DNA from: Nitrospirota bacterium
GTDB lineage: Bacteria; Nitrospirota; Thermodesulfovibrionia; Thermodesulfovibrionales; SM23-35
Length of the DNA: 64,000 nucleotides
Direction of reading: 5' to 3'
Assembly (NCBI GenBank): GCA_040754395.1
Contig: JBFMCL010000005.1
Span: 1 to 64,000 of the forward strand
A program made the position numbers and the translations under genes. The notes beneath the pieces were generated by a model. It searched no databases and was not told the origin of the DNA. It was given only the letters and a program-made list of their open reading frames with translations. Below, one piece after another: positions 36,096 to 45,123 of this stretch. Numbering within the stretch: position 1 is the first letter of the stretch; each line of letters opens with the position of its first letter.

Positions 36096-37268
36096 ATGGT
36101 GCAGCAGCCAGAAGATATCCTTACACGCGAAAGGTTTGATATGGACATATATCGGCTTGCAGAGGCACTCGGCAGGCAGGAGAGAGATATCCTTGATTTC
36201 AGTTCGCCGGTGAATCCGCTCGGTGTCTCCAAAAAGGTAAAGGCGGAATTGCGGAAGCATCTCAAGTATCTCTCTCAGCATCCTGACACTGAAGCAGTAC
36301 GACTGAGAAAAAGGCTCGGACAATTCCATGGCATCAACCCGGAGATGATACTCTGCGGAAACGGAAGCACAGAACTCGTGTATCTGCTCGCGAGGGTTAT
36401 CGCGCCCCGGAAGGTTCTGATCCCTTCCCCCACACTGCCGGTATATGAACAGGCATTGCTGAAAGATGGACGCGGGGAGCGGCGGACAGATATCGCATTC
36501 TTCTTTCTTGAAGAGCACAATGGATTTCAGATAGAGCCGGATGAGTTTATTGGTATTCTCAAAGGCAACGAATTTCTCCCGCCTCCCGTCGATAACTCGT
36601 CATCTTCCTGTAATATGGCCTTTCTGTGCAATCCCAATAACCCTACAGGACGGCTGCTGAAGAAGGAGCATGTGCTGAAGATCGCAGATGCTGCGAGAGA
36701 CACCCGGTGCTATTTGATCGTGGACGAATCGTATATGGATTTCTGTCCGGGGGACTCGGTTATCAGTGAAGCCGGAAAAAATCCCTATCTGGTCGTACTC
36801 AGGAGCATGACCAGTTTTTATGCCCTTGCAGGTTTGAGGATCGGGTTTGGTGTCTTCCCCCCCTCCCTTGCAGAAAGACTGAAGCGGAACAGGGAGCCAT
36901 GGACAGTGAACAGTCTTGCGCAGCGGGCGGCTGTCATCGCAATTAGGGATAAGGCATACCGGAAAGAGACGTTTGTCCTGATGGAAAAGGAAAAACGCTT
37001 TCTCGAAAAGAAATTCAGGAAACTCGGAATAGAATATTTTCCCTCGGATGTAAATTTCTATCTTCTGAAAACTGCCTCTTTGGACGAAATATCTTCCAGA
37101 CTGAGAAAAAAGGGGATACTCGTGAAAACCAGCTCCGGGCAAAGGGGACCCGAAAAAAAATACCTTATGGTTGCGGTGAAGACACATAAGCAGAACTCGG
37201 TCCTGATCAGGGAAATTTCCTCTGTCATGAAGGAAGGAAAGAATGCAGAAAACGTGACAGGATCATGA
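36096..37268 (+). CDS. CobD/HisC-like class I aminotransferase-fold protein lacking the PLP lysine
   Basis: 390 residues, with GAGGAGG before ATG 36096. LDFSSPVNPLGVSKKVKAEL is the CobD-type N-terminus, and ILCGNGSTELVYLLARV, FLCNPNNPTGRLL and IVDESYMDF are PLP-binding signatures. The expected internal aldimine segment S-x-T-K-F-Y-A-x-x-G-L-R reads SMTSFYALAGLRIGF: the lysine codon is AGT (Ser240, bases 36813-36815). Without this lysine normal PLP catalysis is not possible. The family makes aminopropanol phosphate for cobalamin or acts in histidine synthesis. Confidence 0.82.
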   Translation: MVQQPEDILTRERFDMDIYRLAEALGRQERDILDFSSPVNPLGVSKKVKAELRKHLKYLSQHPDTEAVRLRKRLGQFHGINPEMILCGNGSTELVYLLARVIAPRKVLIPSPTLPVYEQALLKDGRGERRTDIAFFFLEEHNGFQIEPDEFIGILKGNEFLPPPVDNSSSSCNMAFLCNPNNPTGRLLKKEHVLKIADAARDTRCYLIVDESYMDFCPGDSVISEAGKNPYLVVLRSMTSFYALAGLRIGFGVFPPSLAERLKRNREPWTVNSLAQRAAVIAIRDKAYRKETFVLMEKEKRFLEKKFRKLGIEYFPSDVNFYLLKTASLDEISSRLRKKGILVKTSSGQRGPEKKYLMVAVKTHKQNSVLIREISSVMKEGKNAENVTGS

Positions 37269-37346
37269 CCGATGCCCAGCACTGGCCAGCCAGTTTACCG
37301 GGAAGGGCAGAAATGATGCCAAAACGGAGAACCGGACAGAGGGAAC

Positions 37347-38069
37347 ATGAAGAAGTTACGGGATCTTACCATGCCGATCAGGCAATGGCTGAAAAGCGCT
37401 AATTTTGCGATAGAGGGGATCCTGCATGCTGCAAAAACACAGCGGCATGTGCGATACCATCTTCTTAGCGCCGCAGTGGTGCTCCTCCTGAGTTATGTCC
37501 TCGGGGTCTCGCGCATTGAGTTCCTCATCATTGCCCTGTCTGTTATCGCGGTGCTCCTTGCCGAGATGTTCAATACCGCAATTGAAGTCATCGTCGATAT
37601 CATATCACCGGAGCATTCCGAGAAGGCGAGGGTCGTAAAGGACATCGCAGCGGGAGCAGTGCTGATCACCGCATTCGGTGTTGCGGTCATCGGGTATATA
37701 GTGCTTTTCCCCTATCTCCAGGACACCTTTCACAGAGGGCTCTACATCACAAAACACTCCAAGGAAGAAATCGCCCTCATCGCATTTATTATTGTGGTGA
37801 TCCTTGTCGTGGTGACCAAGGCATATTTCGGAAGGGGTCTGCCGCTGAAGGGAGGAATGCCGAGCGGACATGCAGCGCTGGCATTCTCGGTGTGGGTAGC
37901 GACGACGTTCATGACAGAACACTTTTTCGTCTCGGTTCTCTCGTTTGTCGTTGCGGTTCTGATTGCACAGAGCAGGGTAGTCACCAGGGCGCATTCTATA
38001 TGGGAGGTCATCCTGGGAAGCCTTATGGGGGCATCCGTGACGTTTCTCCTCTTCAGGATATTTTCCTGA
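37347..38069 (+). CDS. DgkA-type kinase fused to PAP2 phosphatase
   Basis: 240 residues. The first ~125 residues are a three-helix diacylglycerol/undecaprenol kinase (SANFAIEGILHAAKTQRHVRYH and LLAEMFNTAIEVIVDI). The C-terminal half is a membrane PAP2 domain (KAYFGRGLPLKGGMPSGHAALAFS and SRVVTRAHSIWEVILGSLMG), with the usual final Asp replaced by Glu. The fusion could both phosphorylate undecaprenol and dephosphorylate the diphosphate, controlling the carrier-lipid pool for envelope polymers. Confidence 0.87.
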   Translation: MKKLRDLTMPIRQWLKSANFAIEGILHAAKTQRHVRYHLLSAAVVLLLSYVLGVSRIEFLIIALSVIAVLLAEMFNTAIEVIVDIISPEHSEKARVVKDIAAGAVLITAFGVAVIGYIVLFPYLQDTFHRGLYITKHSKEEIALIAFIIVVILVVVTKAYFGRGLPLKGGMPSGHAALAFSVWVATTFMTEHFFVSVLSFVVAVLIAQSRVVTRAHSIWEVILGSLMGASVTFLLFRIFS

Positions 38070-38182
38070 CGCAGGGATTTGAACAGTTTGCAGGGAAATC
38101 TTCCGCTGCTGACGCAATAACACCAAATCCCTTCACAAAAGCGCAAGGTTTCCTTAATCGCAGGAATATGAAATAATACAGC

Positions 38183-39061
38183 ATGCGGAATTTGCGCGAT
38201 GCAATAGTGGACCTTTACCGGCAGGCTGCAACTTCATTGCCACGGGATGTGGAAAAGGCTTTAAGGAAGGCGTATCGGAGAGAAGCGCAGGGTTCGAACG
38301 CGCGCGCTGCCCTTGCAACGGTTCTCGAGAACGTACGCATCGCACGGGATGACTCGAAGCCGATATGCCAGGATACCGGCGTGCCAGTATTTTTTGTCAG
38401 CATACCTTCGGGCATAAGCCATCTTCAGGTAAGAGAAGACATCATCAGGGCAACCAGAATTGCAACCAGGCAGATTCCGCTGAGACCCAATGCGGTCGAC
38501 ATTCTGTCTGAAAAGAATTCCGGCGACAATACCGGAGCCGGATTCCCGGTGATATACCTTGAGGAGACCAAAGATACACTGCTTGTCATGAATCTCATGC
38601 TGAAGGGTGCGGGATCGGAAAATATCGGACAGATCTATAAACTTCCTTCCGAAGACCTCATGGCTGAACGCAACCTTGAAGGAGTGAGAAAGTGTATTCT
38701 CGATGCGGTATACAAGGCACAGGGCAGAGGATGTCCTCCTTATGTCATCGGGGCAGGCATAGGTGCTGCGAAGGATCAGGTGGCAAAGCTTTCAAAAGTG
38801 CAGTTCCTGAGGGATATTGAAGATAAAAATATGCATCGCGTCCTGCGAAAGCTCGAACAAAGAATCCTGGAAGATCTCAATCGTCTCGGGATCGGACCAA
38901 TCGGCTTCGGTGGCGCAACAACAGCCATAGGAGTGAAGATCGGCGTTTGCCACAGGCATCCGGCTACGTACTTCGTAGACGTTGCAATGTCCTGCTGGGC
39001 GGACAGAAAGGCACAGCTTGTGTGGGACATCCGCAAGCCGCAATTCGAAATCAGGAAATGA
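38183..39061 (+). CDS. Class I fumarate hydratase, alpha (N-terminal) subunit
   Basis: 292 residues. SKPICQDTGVPVFFVSIP, NSGDNTGAGFPVIYLEE and GPIGFGGATTAIGVKIGV are hallmarks of the [4Fe-4S] fumarase/tartrate dehydratase alpha chain. Cluster cysteines include those in PICQDTG, KCILDAV and GRGCPPY. It hydrates fumarate to malate in the citric acid cycle. Its stop overlaps the start of the beta subunit. Confidence 0.92.
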   Translation: MRNLRDAIVDLYRQAATSLPRDVEKALRKAYRREAQGSNARAALATVLENVRIARDDSKPICQDTGVPVFFVSIPSGISHLQVREDIIRATRIATRQIPLRPNAVDILSEKNSGDNTGAGFPVIYLEETKDTLLVMNLMLKGAGSENIGQIYKLPSEDLMAERNLEGVRKCILDAVYKAQGRGCPPYVIGAGIGAAKDQVAKLSKVQFLRDIEDKNMHRVLRKLEQRILEDLNRLGIGPIGFGGATTAIGVKIGVCHRHPATYFVDVAMSCWADRKAQLVWDIRKPQFEIRK

Positions 39062-39702
39062 CAATGAAAGAAGCCAGGGGAATCTGCCTTCCGATGACAC
39101 AAAAGGACGCACGCACGCTGAAAGTCGGTGATCTCGTCCTCATCAGCGGAAATATCGTTACAGGAAGAGACAGGATCCATAATTACCTGTTCAATATGAG
39201 GCCGACCGAAAAAGAAGTGCCGTTTCCTCTGAATGGCACTATCATCTACCACTGCGGTCCTCTCATGAGAAAGATACACGGAGGCTTTGAGTGTGTTGCG
39301 GCAGGTCCGACAACAAGCGCAAGGCTCGAGATATATGAACACCGGATTATTGCTGAATATGGTATTCGGGGTGTTATGGGGAAGGGTGGTATGGGCGCAC
39401 AGACTTTGAGCGCCCTTCAGAAGGAAGGGAGTGTATATTTTCATGCCGTTGGCGGTGCAGCAGTGTATCTTGCCGCTAAGGTCAAGAAAGTGGCCGGTGT
39501 CTGGATGCTCGATGAATTCGGCATGACAGAGGCGATGTGGCTGCTTGATGTGGAGGATTTCCCCGCATTGGTTACGATGGATGCCCATGGCGGAGACCTG
39601 CATGAGGCAATAGACAGGAAATCGTTTCATGAATTCAGGAGACTTGCCGGCATAGGGGAATATCGCAATCCACCTTATCCGGAAAAAGGAGTCAATCCTT
39701 GA
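39058..39702 (+). CDS. Class I fumarate hydratase, beta (C-terminal) subunit
   Basis: The start is ATG 39058 in an ATGA overlap with the alpha gene; ATG 39064 is an alternative. About 214 residues. GDLVLISGNIVTGRDRIHNYLF, IIYHCGPLMRKI, AAGPTTSARLEIYE, GVMGKGGMGAQTL and FHAVGGAAVYLAAKVKKVAGVWML are the typical swivelling beta-domain motifs. With the alpha chain it forms the two-subunit fumarase common in Nitrospirota, Aquificae and archaea. Confidence 0.92.
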   Translation: MTMKEARGICLPMTQKDARTLKVGDLVLISGNIVTGRDRIHNYLFNMRPTEKEVPFPLNGTIIYHCGPLMRKIHGGFECVAAGPTTSARLEIYEHRIIAEYGIRGVMGKGGMGAQTLSALQKEGSVYFHAVGGAAVYLAAKVKKVAGVWMLDEFGMTEAMWLLDVEDFPALVTMDAHGGDLHEAIDRKSFHEFRRLAGIGEYRNPPYPEKGVNP

Positions 39703-40052
39703 TGAAATACTACACAATGACCGTTCTGCTGACAGTGTCATTTGCACTGTTTTTATTTCAGGCTGGATGCAGGAAGGCAGATCAGCCTCCTGAAGCACCA
39801 AAGAGGACCGGATCGCATCAGGCAGCAGAAAAGGCGGCTGAAAAGCTGTTCAATGAACGTTGTCTCATGTGCCATCATGACAGCGCCACGATGAAAAAAA
39901 TCTCACAGACGGATGAGATTATAAAAACGATAAGGAATCCGAAAAGGGGTATGCCGAAATTTGCAGAAGAAGAAATCTCGGACGCGGAGGCAGAAGCCCT
40001 TGCAAAATACATTTTCTTCCGGATACTCACAGGGGCATTGAATAAGAAGTAG
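39702..40052 (+). CDS. Small monohaem c-type cytochrome lipoprotein
   Basis: 116 residues from ATG 39702, overlapping the fumarase stop. The hydrophobic N-terminus ends at FLFQAGC, a likely lipobox. The haem site is ERCLMCHH (CxxCH), and a Met ligand is in KRGMPKFAEEEISDAEAEALAKYI. It is a class I cytochrome anchored in the membrane facing the periplasm and could carry electrons to a terminal reductase or oxidase. Co-translation with fumarase is positional evidence only. Confidence 0.85.
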   Translation: MKYYTMTVLLTVSFALFLFQAGCRKADQPPEAPKRTGSHQAAEKAAEKLFNERCLMCHHDSATMKKISQTDEIIKTIRNPKRGMPKFAEEEISDAEAEALAKYIFFRILTGALNKK

Positions 40053-40176
40053 AGTTTATTGGTATAGACGGCTTGTCTCCCACGTTCGTTCCCCGTATTT
40101 TTTTCAGGCGTTAAATGGATGCTATCAGAAAGGTTTTGCTTCAAAACAGGACGGTTTTTCACTACAATGAGAAATA

Positions 40177-40617
40177 ATGTCGGGTCAGAAATCGGGCAGA
40201 AACAGGAATAACAGGCAGCACAAACGGTTTGAAGAGCGCTGCAAGACGGAATTTTGCGTAAAGAATGCAAGATACCGTGGGCTTTCGAGCAATTTTTCTC
40301 TTGGCGGGCTCTTCATTAGAACACGACATCCGTTCCCCCCGGGGACCCCGGTTACTATCGTGATCCATTTGCCTGACGGAGCATCTTCACATATACGGGG
40401 CAAGGTCAGCAGGGCTTCAATAGCTCCGGCCGGAAAGGGAAGCCAGACAAGAAAATATCTGCAGAAAGGATTTGGCATAGAGATAACAGAAAAAGATACG
40501 CATTATCTGCACTTTCTGAGATATCTGCTGAATCTCGAAACGCTTGGCAAAAAATATGCGCGGAGCGAAATAAGCAGATCAGAATTTGAAGCAGGAAAGA
40601 GAGACCTGAAGATCTGA
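40177..40617 (+). CDS. PilZ-domain protein with C-terminal SHOCT-like tail
   Basis: 146 residues. HKRFEERCKTEFCVKNARYRGLSSNFSLGGLFIRT carries R-x-x-x-R-like and N-x-S-x-G-G PilZ elements that bind c-di-GMP, followed by FGIEITEKDTHYLHFLRYLLN. The last ~25 residues (GKKYARSEISRSEFEAGKRDL) resemble a short SHOCT-type helical tail. It is a probable c-di-GMP effector, fed by the diguanylate cyclase at 12844 or others. Confidence 0.78.
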   Translation: MSGQKSGRNRNNRQHKRFEERCKTEFCVKNARYRGLSSNFSLGGLFIRTRHPFPPGTPVTIVIHLPDGASSHIRGKVSRASIAPAGKGSQTRKYLQKGFGIEITEKDTHYLHFLRYLLNLETLGKKYARSEISRSEFEAGKRDLKI

Positions 40618-40783
40618 GAAGGGAAATTTACAGCCCTGATTTCCTTTTTCAAGCCTGCGGGCATTCCCCAAATTTTTTGCCCTTGAGTTCTTTTTGTGGT
40701 TTCCATTTGACAAAACCTGATTGAGTTTCTAGATTATAGTCAGTAAGAATACAGTCAGTATCAATAAGCGCAAATAGTATCCA

Positions 40784-41896
40784 ATGAATATCTGCTCAAG
40801 AAGACAATTCATTCAATCGTGCATTTATCTGTCGCTGGCGGGATTTAGTGCAGGTCTTATCCCGCTCTGTTCCGGATGTAATCGGAAAGAAAACGCATCA
40901 TCACTCGACCTCTTCAACAACAAAAAAGAGTCACGCTCATCATATGAAAAAACAGAAGAAATTAATCAAGGATCTGAACCATCCTACGTACAACTGCATA
41001 AGAGCGGGGAATTAAAAGAAAGAGGAGAAATGCTGTGGGACATCATGAAGAGTTGCCAGCTTTGTCCGAGAAAATGCGGTGTCGATCGGATAGAGGGAAA
41101 TAAAGGGTTCTGCCAAGCTTCCTCTCAACTCGAGATTTCATCCTATCACCCGCATTTTGGAGAGGAAAAGTCTCTGGTTGGAAGGAATGGTTCTGGAACT
41201 GTATTCCTTACGAATTGCGGACTGAGATGCGTTTTTTGCATAAACTGGGAGGTCAGCCAGGGCGGTGCAGGGAAACGCAAACGCATTGAGGACATGGCAG
41301 AGATGATGCTCCATTTACAGAAAATGGGATGCCATAATATCAACTTTGTAACCCCGACCCATTACTCGCCGCATATTGTTCTTGCTGTTGACATGGCAGC
41401 GAATAAAGGGTTGAGGCTCCCCCTTGTATATAACACGTGCGGATGGGAACGCATAGAGATATTGAAAAAACTTGATGGAATAGTAGATATCTATCTGCCG
41501 GACTTCAAGTATTCAGACGGCAGGATGGCAGGCAGATATTCATCTGGAGCAGAATTATATCCCCAAGTCACGCGGGAAGCGCTGCTCGAGATGCACAGAC
41601 AGGTGGGCATAGCAAAACCCTCAGGGGATGGGCTTATGTACAGAGGATTAATGATACGGCACTTGGTTATGCCCAACGGCGTCAGTGGAACCAAAGGAGT
41701 GATAGAATGGATAGCAAAAAACCTTCCCAAGGATACTTACCTCAACATCATGTCGCAATATAGGCCGGTGTATAAAGCATTCGAGTATCCGGAAATCTCG
41801 AGGAGAATTACCTCTCAGGAATACAAAGAAGCGGTAGAATGGGCGAAAAAGGCAGGGCTTACAAATCTTGATATTCAGGGATACCACGCTTTTTAG
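40784..41896 (+). CDS. PflX/PflA-like radical SAM protein with twin-arginine signal
   Basis: 370 residues. The N-terminus CSRRQFIQSCIYLSLAGFSAG is a Tat-type signal (S-R-R-x-F), which is unusual for a radical SAM protein. The catalytic part has the PflX-type Cys motif CQLCPRKCGVDRIEGNKGFC, then FLTNCGLRCVFCINWEVSQ with the C-x3-C-x2-C cluster, and VTPTHYSPHIVLAVD and YLPDFKYSDGRMAGRY. The substrate is unknown. If exported, it would need folded cluster insertion before transport and a periplasmic electron donor. No partner gene is adjacent. Confidence 0.82.
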   Translation: MNICSRRQFIQSCIYLSLAGFSAGLIPLCSGCNRKENASSLDLFNNKKESRSSYEKTEEINQGSEPSYVQLHKSGELKERGEMLWDIMKSCQLCPRKCGVDRIEGNKGFCQASSQLEISSYHPHFGEEKSLVGRNGSGTVFLTNCGLRCVFCINWEVSQGGAGKRKRIEDMAEMMLHLQKMGCHNINFVTPTHYSPHIVLAVDMAANKGLRLPLVYNTCGWERIEILKKLDGIVDIYLPDFKYSDGRMAGRYSSGAELYPQVTREALLEMHRQVGIAKPSGDGLMYRGLMIRHLVMPNGVSGTKGVIEWIAKNLPKDTYLNIMSQYRPVYKAFEYPEISRRITSQEYKEAVEWAKKAGLTNLDIQGYHAF

Positions 41897-41911
41897 AACC
41901 CGGACACCACA

Positions 41912-42583
41912 CTAAAAATAACGTTTCTCCCATGATACGGCTTTTTCATAATGCGCGAACAGCCGCTCGCGCTTTTTGAAATCCGGAGGATGTACTGACC
42001 TCCTGCCGTTTTTCTTTTCTTCGTGAATGGTGCTGTGAAGCATCTCGTGGTACACGACGAATGAGATGAAATACCCGGGCACGCGTTTTCTGTCCAGACA
42101 CGGATTGATTCGGATGATATTCGACGCATAGCAGTAACTTCCCAGAGTCCGTTTTCTGACAGACCGAAAGGAATTCCTGTTCCCCCAGGTAATCGAAGCG
42201 GTGATATGTCCTCCGAAGTATTCATCGTTGAGTGCGTCAAAAATCTCCTGAAGGTTGAAATGCCTGCCATGAATGTGCAGGCGTTTTACCCTTAACGGCT
42301 TGGGCCTGAGAAGATGCTTCTGGGCATGGATGAACTTTCTGATGAGCAGGGTGCTCTTTTTTCTGTCACTGATGAATGCGGCAATCTCTCTGAGAATCTC
42401 CTGGTGCGCATTGAGGAAAATCCGGTGAAGTCTTATATTTGCTGTCCCCCCTCTTTTTTTCACCGAGAGCATGCTGGTTGAGTTGTCAGTTATGACAACG
42501 GAAAGGGTTCTGCCTGTCTCCCTTTCGAAAAAGTCCCTGAGAGAAGCCGTGTTATGTAAAAAATGAAGATCCATCTGTTCCAT
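41912..42583 (-). CDS. SprT-like zinc metallopeptidase-fold protein
   Basis: 223 residues. The metal motif is VVYHEMLHSTI (HExxH) in the C-terminal third, preceded by FDALNDEYFGGHITASITWGNRN, typical of SprT/SprTN-like proteins. Further His residues in RSVHPPDFKKRERLFAHYEKA could supply the third ligand. Such proteins degrade DNA-crosslinked or misfolded proteins in some organisms; the bacterial role is unclear. It converges with the radical SAM gene. Confidence 0.75.
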   Translation of the reverse strand: MEQMDLHFLHNTASLRDFFERETGRTLSVVITDNSTSMLSVKKRGGTANIRLHRIFLNAHQEILREIAAFISDRKKSTLLIRKFIHAQKHLLRPKPLRVKRLHIHGRHFNLQEIFDALNDEYFGGHITASITWGNRNSFRSVRKRTLGSYCYASNIIRINPCLDRKRVPGYFISFVVYHEMLHSTIHEEKKNGRRSVHPPDFKKRERLFAHYEKAVSWEKRYF

Positions 42584-42761
42584 ATGACCACGAAATTCGG
42601 CAATTCGGAGTATATATTACCGGAATCCGGCAATAAATAGCTCGGAAGGTTCAAGCATGTGATTTTGCGGGTACCCGTGCACGGCAGTTTGAAGGCATTC
42701 AATTATTCGCGGGCGAATGCGTTAACAGGCAAAATATCTGTGAAGACATGAACAGTGATGA

Positions 42762-43001
42762 TTATTGCTGGGGCAACATTCTGACATTTACATCAGTAAC
42801 CCACCATTTCTTCCCGGGTTTTGGGTGCTGGTTGTTAAGCCGGATTTCTGACTCGATAATCTTCTGGATCAGCGCAAGTTCTGAATACTCATCCTTCAAC
42901 ACATCCCAGGTTAAGAGTGTCCTGATTGCATCCTTGAAAAACATTCTCTCCGAGATTGATAACTGCTGAATCTCCATTTTCCAGTACCTGACGGGTTTCA
43001 T
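42762..43001 (-). CDS. Small hypothetical protein
   Basis: 79 residues starting at ATG 43001 with AAGGAGG 7 bases upstream, so translation is likely. The sequence is amphipathic and helical (SISERMFFKDAIRTLLTWDVLKDEYSELALIQKIIESEI) with a tryptophan-bearing C-terminus. I do not recognise a family. It stands alone between the SprT-like and SlyD-like genes, all on the minus strand. Confidence 0.65.
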   Translation of the reverse strand: MKPVRYWKMEIQQLSISERMFFKDAIRTLLTWDVLKDEYSELALIQKIIESEIRLNNQHPKPGKKWWVTDVNVRMLPQQ

Positions 43002-43275
43002 GATGCCTCCTTGTTTCAGAATCCTCTCGATTTCTGCCGGGGCCCCATGGGGTGGGAGACAGCAGAACTCTCTATTTGCCGTTTTTCGAAAAGAGATGTT
43101 TGCGGGAGAGGTTCGTAGAATAACTATACACGAAATAACGCCCAGACTCTGTGATTGTCGTCACATAAAAGGCTTTGCCGGGAAGGTATTCCAGAGAGTA
43201 ACCGGAAGGCAATATCTCTCCTAACCGACTGATCTGTCAGCATATTCAGCAAAGGGATAAGACGTCGAAGGCCTG

Positions 43276-43722
43276 CTATGATTTCACTATTTCCAGGAGA
43301 GCAAGATCGAAAAGAAGATCCTTACCTGCAAGAGGATGATTGAAGTCAAGCATGACAGACGACCGGGAGACTTTCCTGACAATGGCAGTCGAAGTCTGGC
43401 CATTCTCGCGGGGAATCTCGAAATAAAGACCCACTTCCGGGTTCCAGTCCTCAGGAAACCTGTCTCGGCCAACATCGAGGACCCATTCCTGGTGGTACGC
43501 ACCATAGGCTTTCTCAGCCGGGATGAGCATTGTTTTCGATTCCCCGACTTTCATGCCATTGACTGCCTCGTCAATTCCTTTTATTACCTCACTGTTGCCG
43601 AGAATAAATTCGAGGGTTTCCTGACCGATAAGAACCTCATTTTTTTCGTGCTCTGACAGGCTGCAGGTATAGGTGATCTTTACCTTATCGCCATTTTTCG
43701 CTTTTACCCTTGTTCGTGCCAT
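43276..43722 (-). CDS. FKBP-type peptidyl-prolyl isomerase, SlyD-like
   Basis: 148 residues. AKNGDKVKITYTCSL, then LEFILGNSEVIKGIDEAVNGMKVGESKTMLIPAEKAYG is the FKBP fold. The inserted-in-flap segment (residues ~77-125) and DFNHPLAGKDLLFDLALLEI are SlyD signatures. The His-rich metal-binding tail of E. coli SlyD is absent. It catalyses proline isomerisation and acts as a folding chaperone in the cytoplasm. Confidence 0.92.
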   Translation of the reverse strand: MARTRVKAKNGDKVKITYTCSLSEHEKNEVLIGQETLEFILGNSEVIKGIDEAVNGMKVGESKTMLIPAEKAYGAYHQEWVLDVGRDRFPEDWNPEVGLYFEIPRENGQTSTAIVRKVSRSSVMLDFNHPLAGKDLLFDLALLEIVKS

Positions 43723-43800
43723 TCTCTGTCCCTTTCAAAAGTGGCTGCTGCGGTTTTATGAGATGTCAACATGCCTTCAACTAAAGGCCGGGGGAACACT

Positions 43801-44142
43801 TCAGGCGCCTGCAGGACATGCAAGAGCAGGAAGCCCTGCCCATTTCAGCAGCCGTGGAATTGAAAGACCTTCAAAAATTCTGTGCAGCTTTGCCAGACTC
43901 AGGCCGGTTCCTTTCGTAAGCAGAAAGAGTATCTCCCCGTCACCTGACGGCAGCATGTTTTTTTGATACAGGTCCCTGAGGAGTTCCAGGACGGACCAGT
44001 GTTTTTTGTCGTTCCCGAGTTTCCTGAAGCCGTCTTCAGACGCGATCAGCACAGCAAGTTCCCTTGTCCATTCGGAAGCGTCTGTCAGATATCCGTTGCT
44101 GTCTAATTGGATTTCTTTTCCATTGAAAACAAGAGTCGGCAT
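43801..44142 (-). CDS. TusE/DsrC-family sulfur-relay protein
   Basis: The start is ATG 44142 (MPTLVFNGKEIQL), with GGAAG upstream. 113 residues. LDSNGYLTDASEWTRELAVLIASEDG, KHWSVLELLRDLYQ and LAKLHRIFEGLSIPRLLKWAGLPALAC follow the DsrC/TusE pattern. Only the C-terminal Cys (position 109) is present; the second Cys of DsrC proper is missing, so it is more TusE-like, passing persulfide sulfur, perhaps for tRNA thiolation or a regulator. The family's usual R-x-L-x-K is degenerate. Confidence 0.8.
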   Translation of the reverse strand: MPTLVFNGKEIQLDSNGYLTDASEWTRELAVLIASEDGFRKLGNDKKHWSVLELLRDLYQKNMLPSGDGEILFLLTKGTGLSLAKLHRIFEGLSIPRLLKWAGLPALACPAGA

Positions 44143-44274
44143 TACTTCACTTCCTTTTAATAACATTATATCAATATATAATGTGATATTTTAGAGAAAG
44201 ATGCAATATATTTGATCGTTTTTGCAGAGAAGATTCCTTCTTCTGTCTCCGAAGGATTTGCGTACCCGTAAGCT

Positions 44275-45123
44275 TCACCTTTTGTGAATCGATGCCTCAG
44301 GGAGTATTACGTCAAGTATCAGAAAAAGCCTGAGAATATTGATCCATGTTCCCGGGCTTCTGGTTATTATCCCTGTTTTGGGACGCGGGAGTTCCTCTTG
44401 TCCGGGCAATCCCGGCCTGATTTCTGAGGCATGAATAATTGTGCTGACAATCAGCATCTGCATGACAACAGAAGAAATCCACAGAATTATGCAGAGTATC
44501 AGCACAGCCGGAGTGAAGCGGGGTTCAGGGGGAATGAATGACAGGATAATATATGCAAGCCCCAGCAGGTTCACCAGTGCGATAGAGATGCGGAAGGGAA
44601 CAAAAAGCGCCCTTTTTTCGAGAGTTTTCAGAGAGGAAGATTCCTGATCCCATTTTCTGATGTACTCACCCCATAGCGGAATCTCAGGCAGATTAAGACT
44701 GGTCTTGAGTTCGGTCTTCCAGCGGTAACGTTGAAAATATTCCTCAAGTTCATTGCAAAAACCGGAAGCTCTCATGATTTTTATTTCTTCTGCCAGCAGC
44801 AGATACATGAACCCGCAGGCAAAAAAACCGGCGCCGGCGAGTATCAGGACGCCAAAAAACACATGCAGCGAGAATAAATAGACTGTCAGGGCAGCGGCGA
44901 CAATCAGCACGATCAGCCCTATTTTTGTTACATCGTGCTGGAAGCGGAGATTGTCGAGCATCTCTTTTTTCGCATTTTCACACGCTTTCAGATACAGGGA
45001 AAATTCGTTTTCAAAGACCCTTCCCTGACTCGTATCAGAAAAATACTGCGTATACATCTGGTTCAGTCGCTGTTTCAGTTCGGCCACCTTGTGTTTCAGC
45101 TCAACGGTTTTTTCATCTTCCAT
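44275..45123 (-). CDS. Coiled-coil membrane protein of unknown function
   Basis: 282 residues. An N-terminal coiled coil (VELKHKVAELKQRLNQMYTQYF) precedes two close helices (IGLIVLIVAAALTVYLFSL and FFGVLILAGAGFFACGFMYLLLA) and, near the C-terminus, two more (ISIALVNLLGLAYIILSF and VLILCIILWISSVVMQMLIVSTII). No enzymatic motif is seen. It is preceded by a long intergenic region shared with the divergent response regulator gene. Confidence 0.65.
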   Translation of the reverse strand: MEDEKTVELKHKVAELKQRLNQMYTQYFSDTSQGRVFENEFSLYLKACENAKKEMLDNLRFQHDVTKIGLIVLIVAAALTVYLFSLHVFFGVLILAGAGFFACGFMYLLLAEEIKIMRASGFCNELEEYFQRYRWKTELKTSLNLPEIPLWGEYIRKWDQESSSLKTLEKRALFVPFRISIALVNLLGLAYIILSFIPPEPRFTPAVLILCIILWISSVVMQMLIVSTIIHASEIRPGLPGQEELPRPKTGIITRSPGTWINILRLFLILDVILPEASIHKR

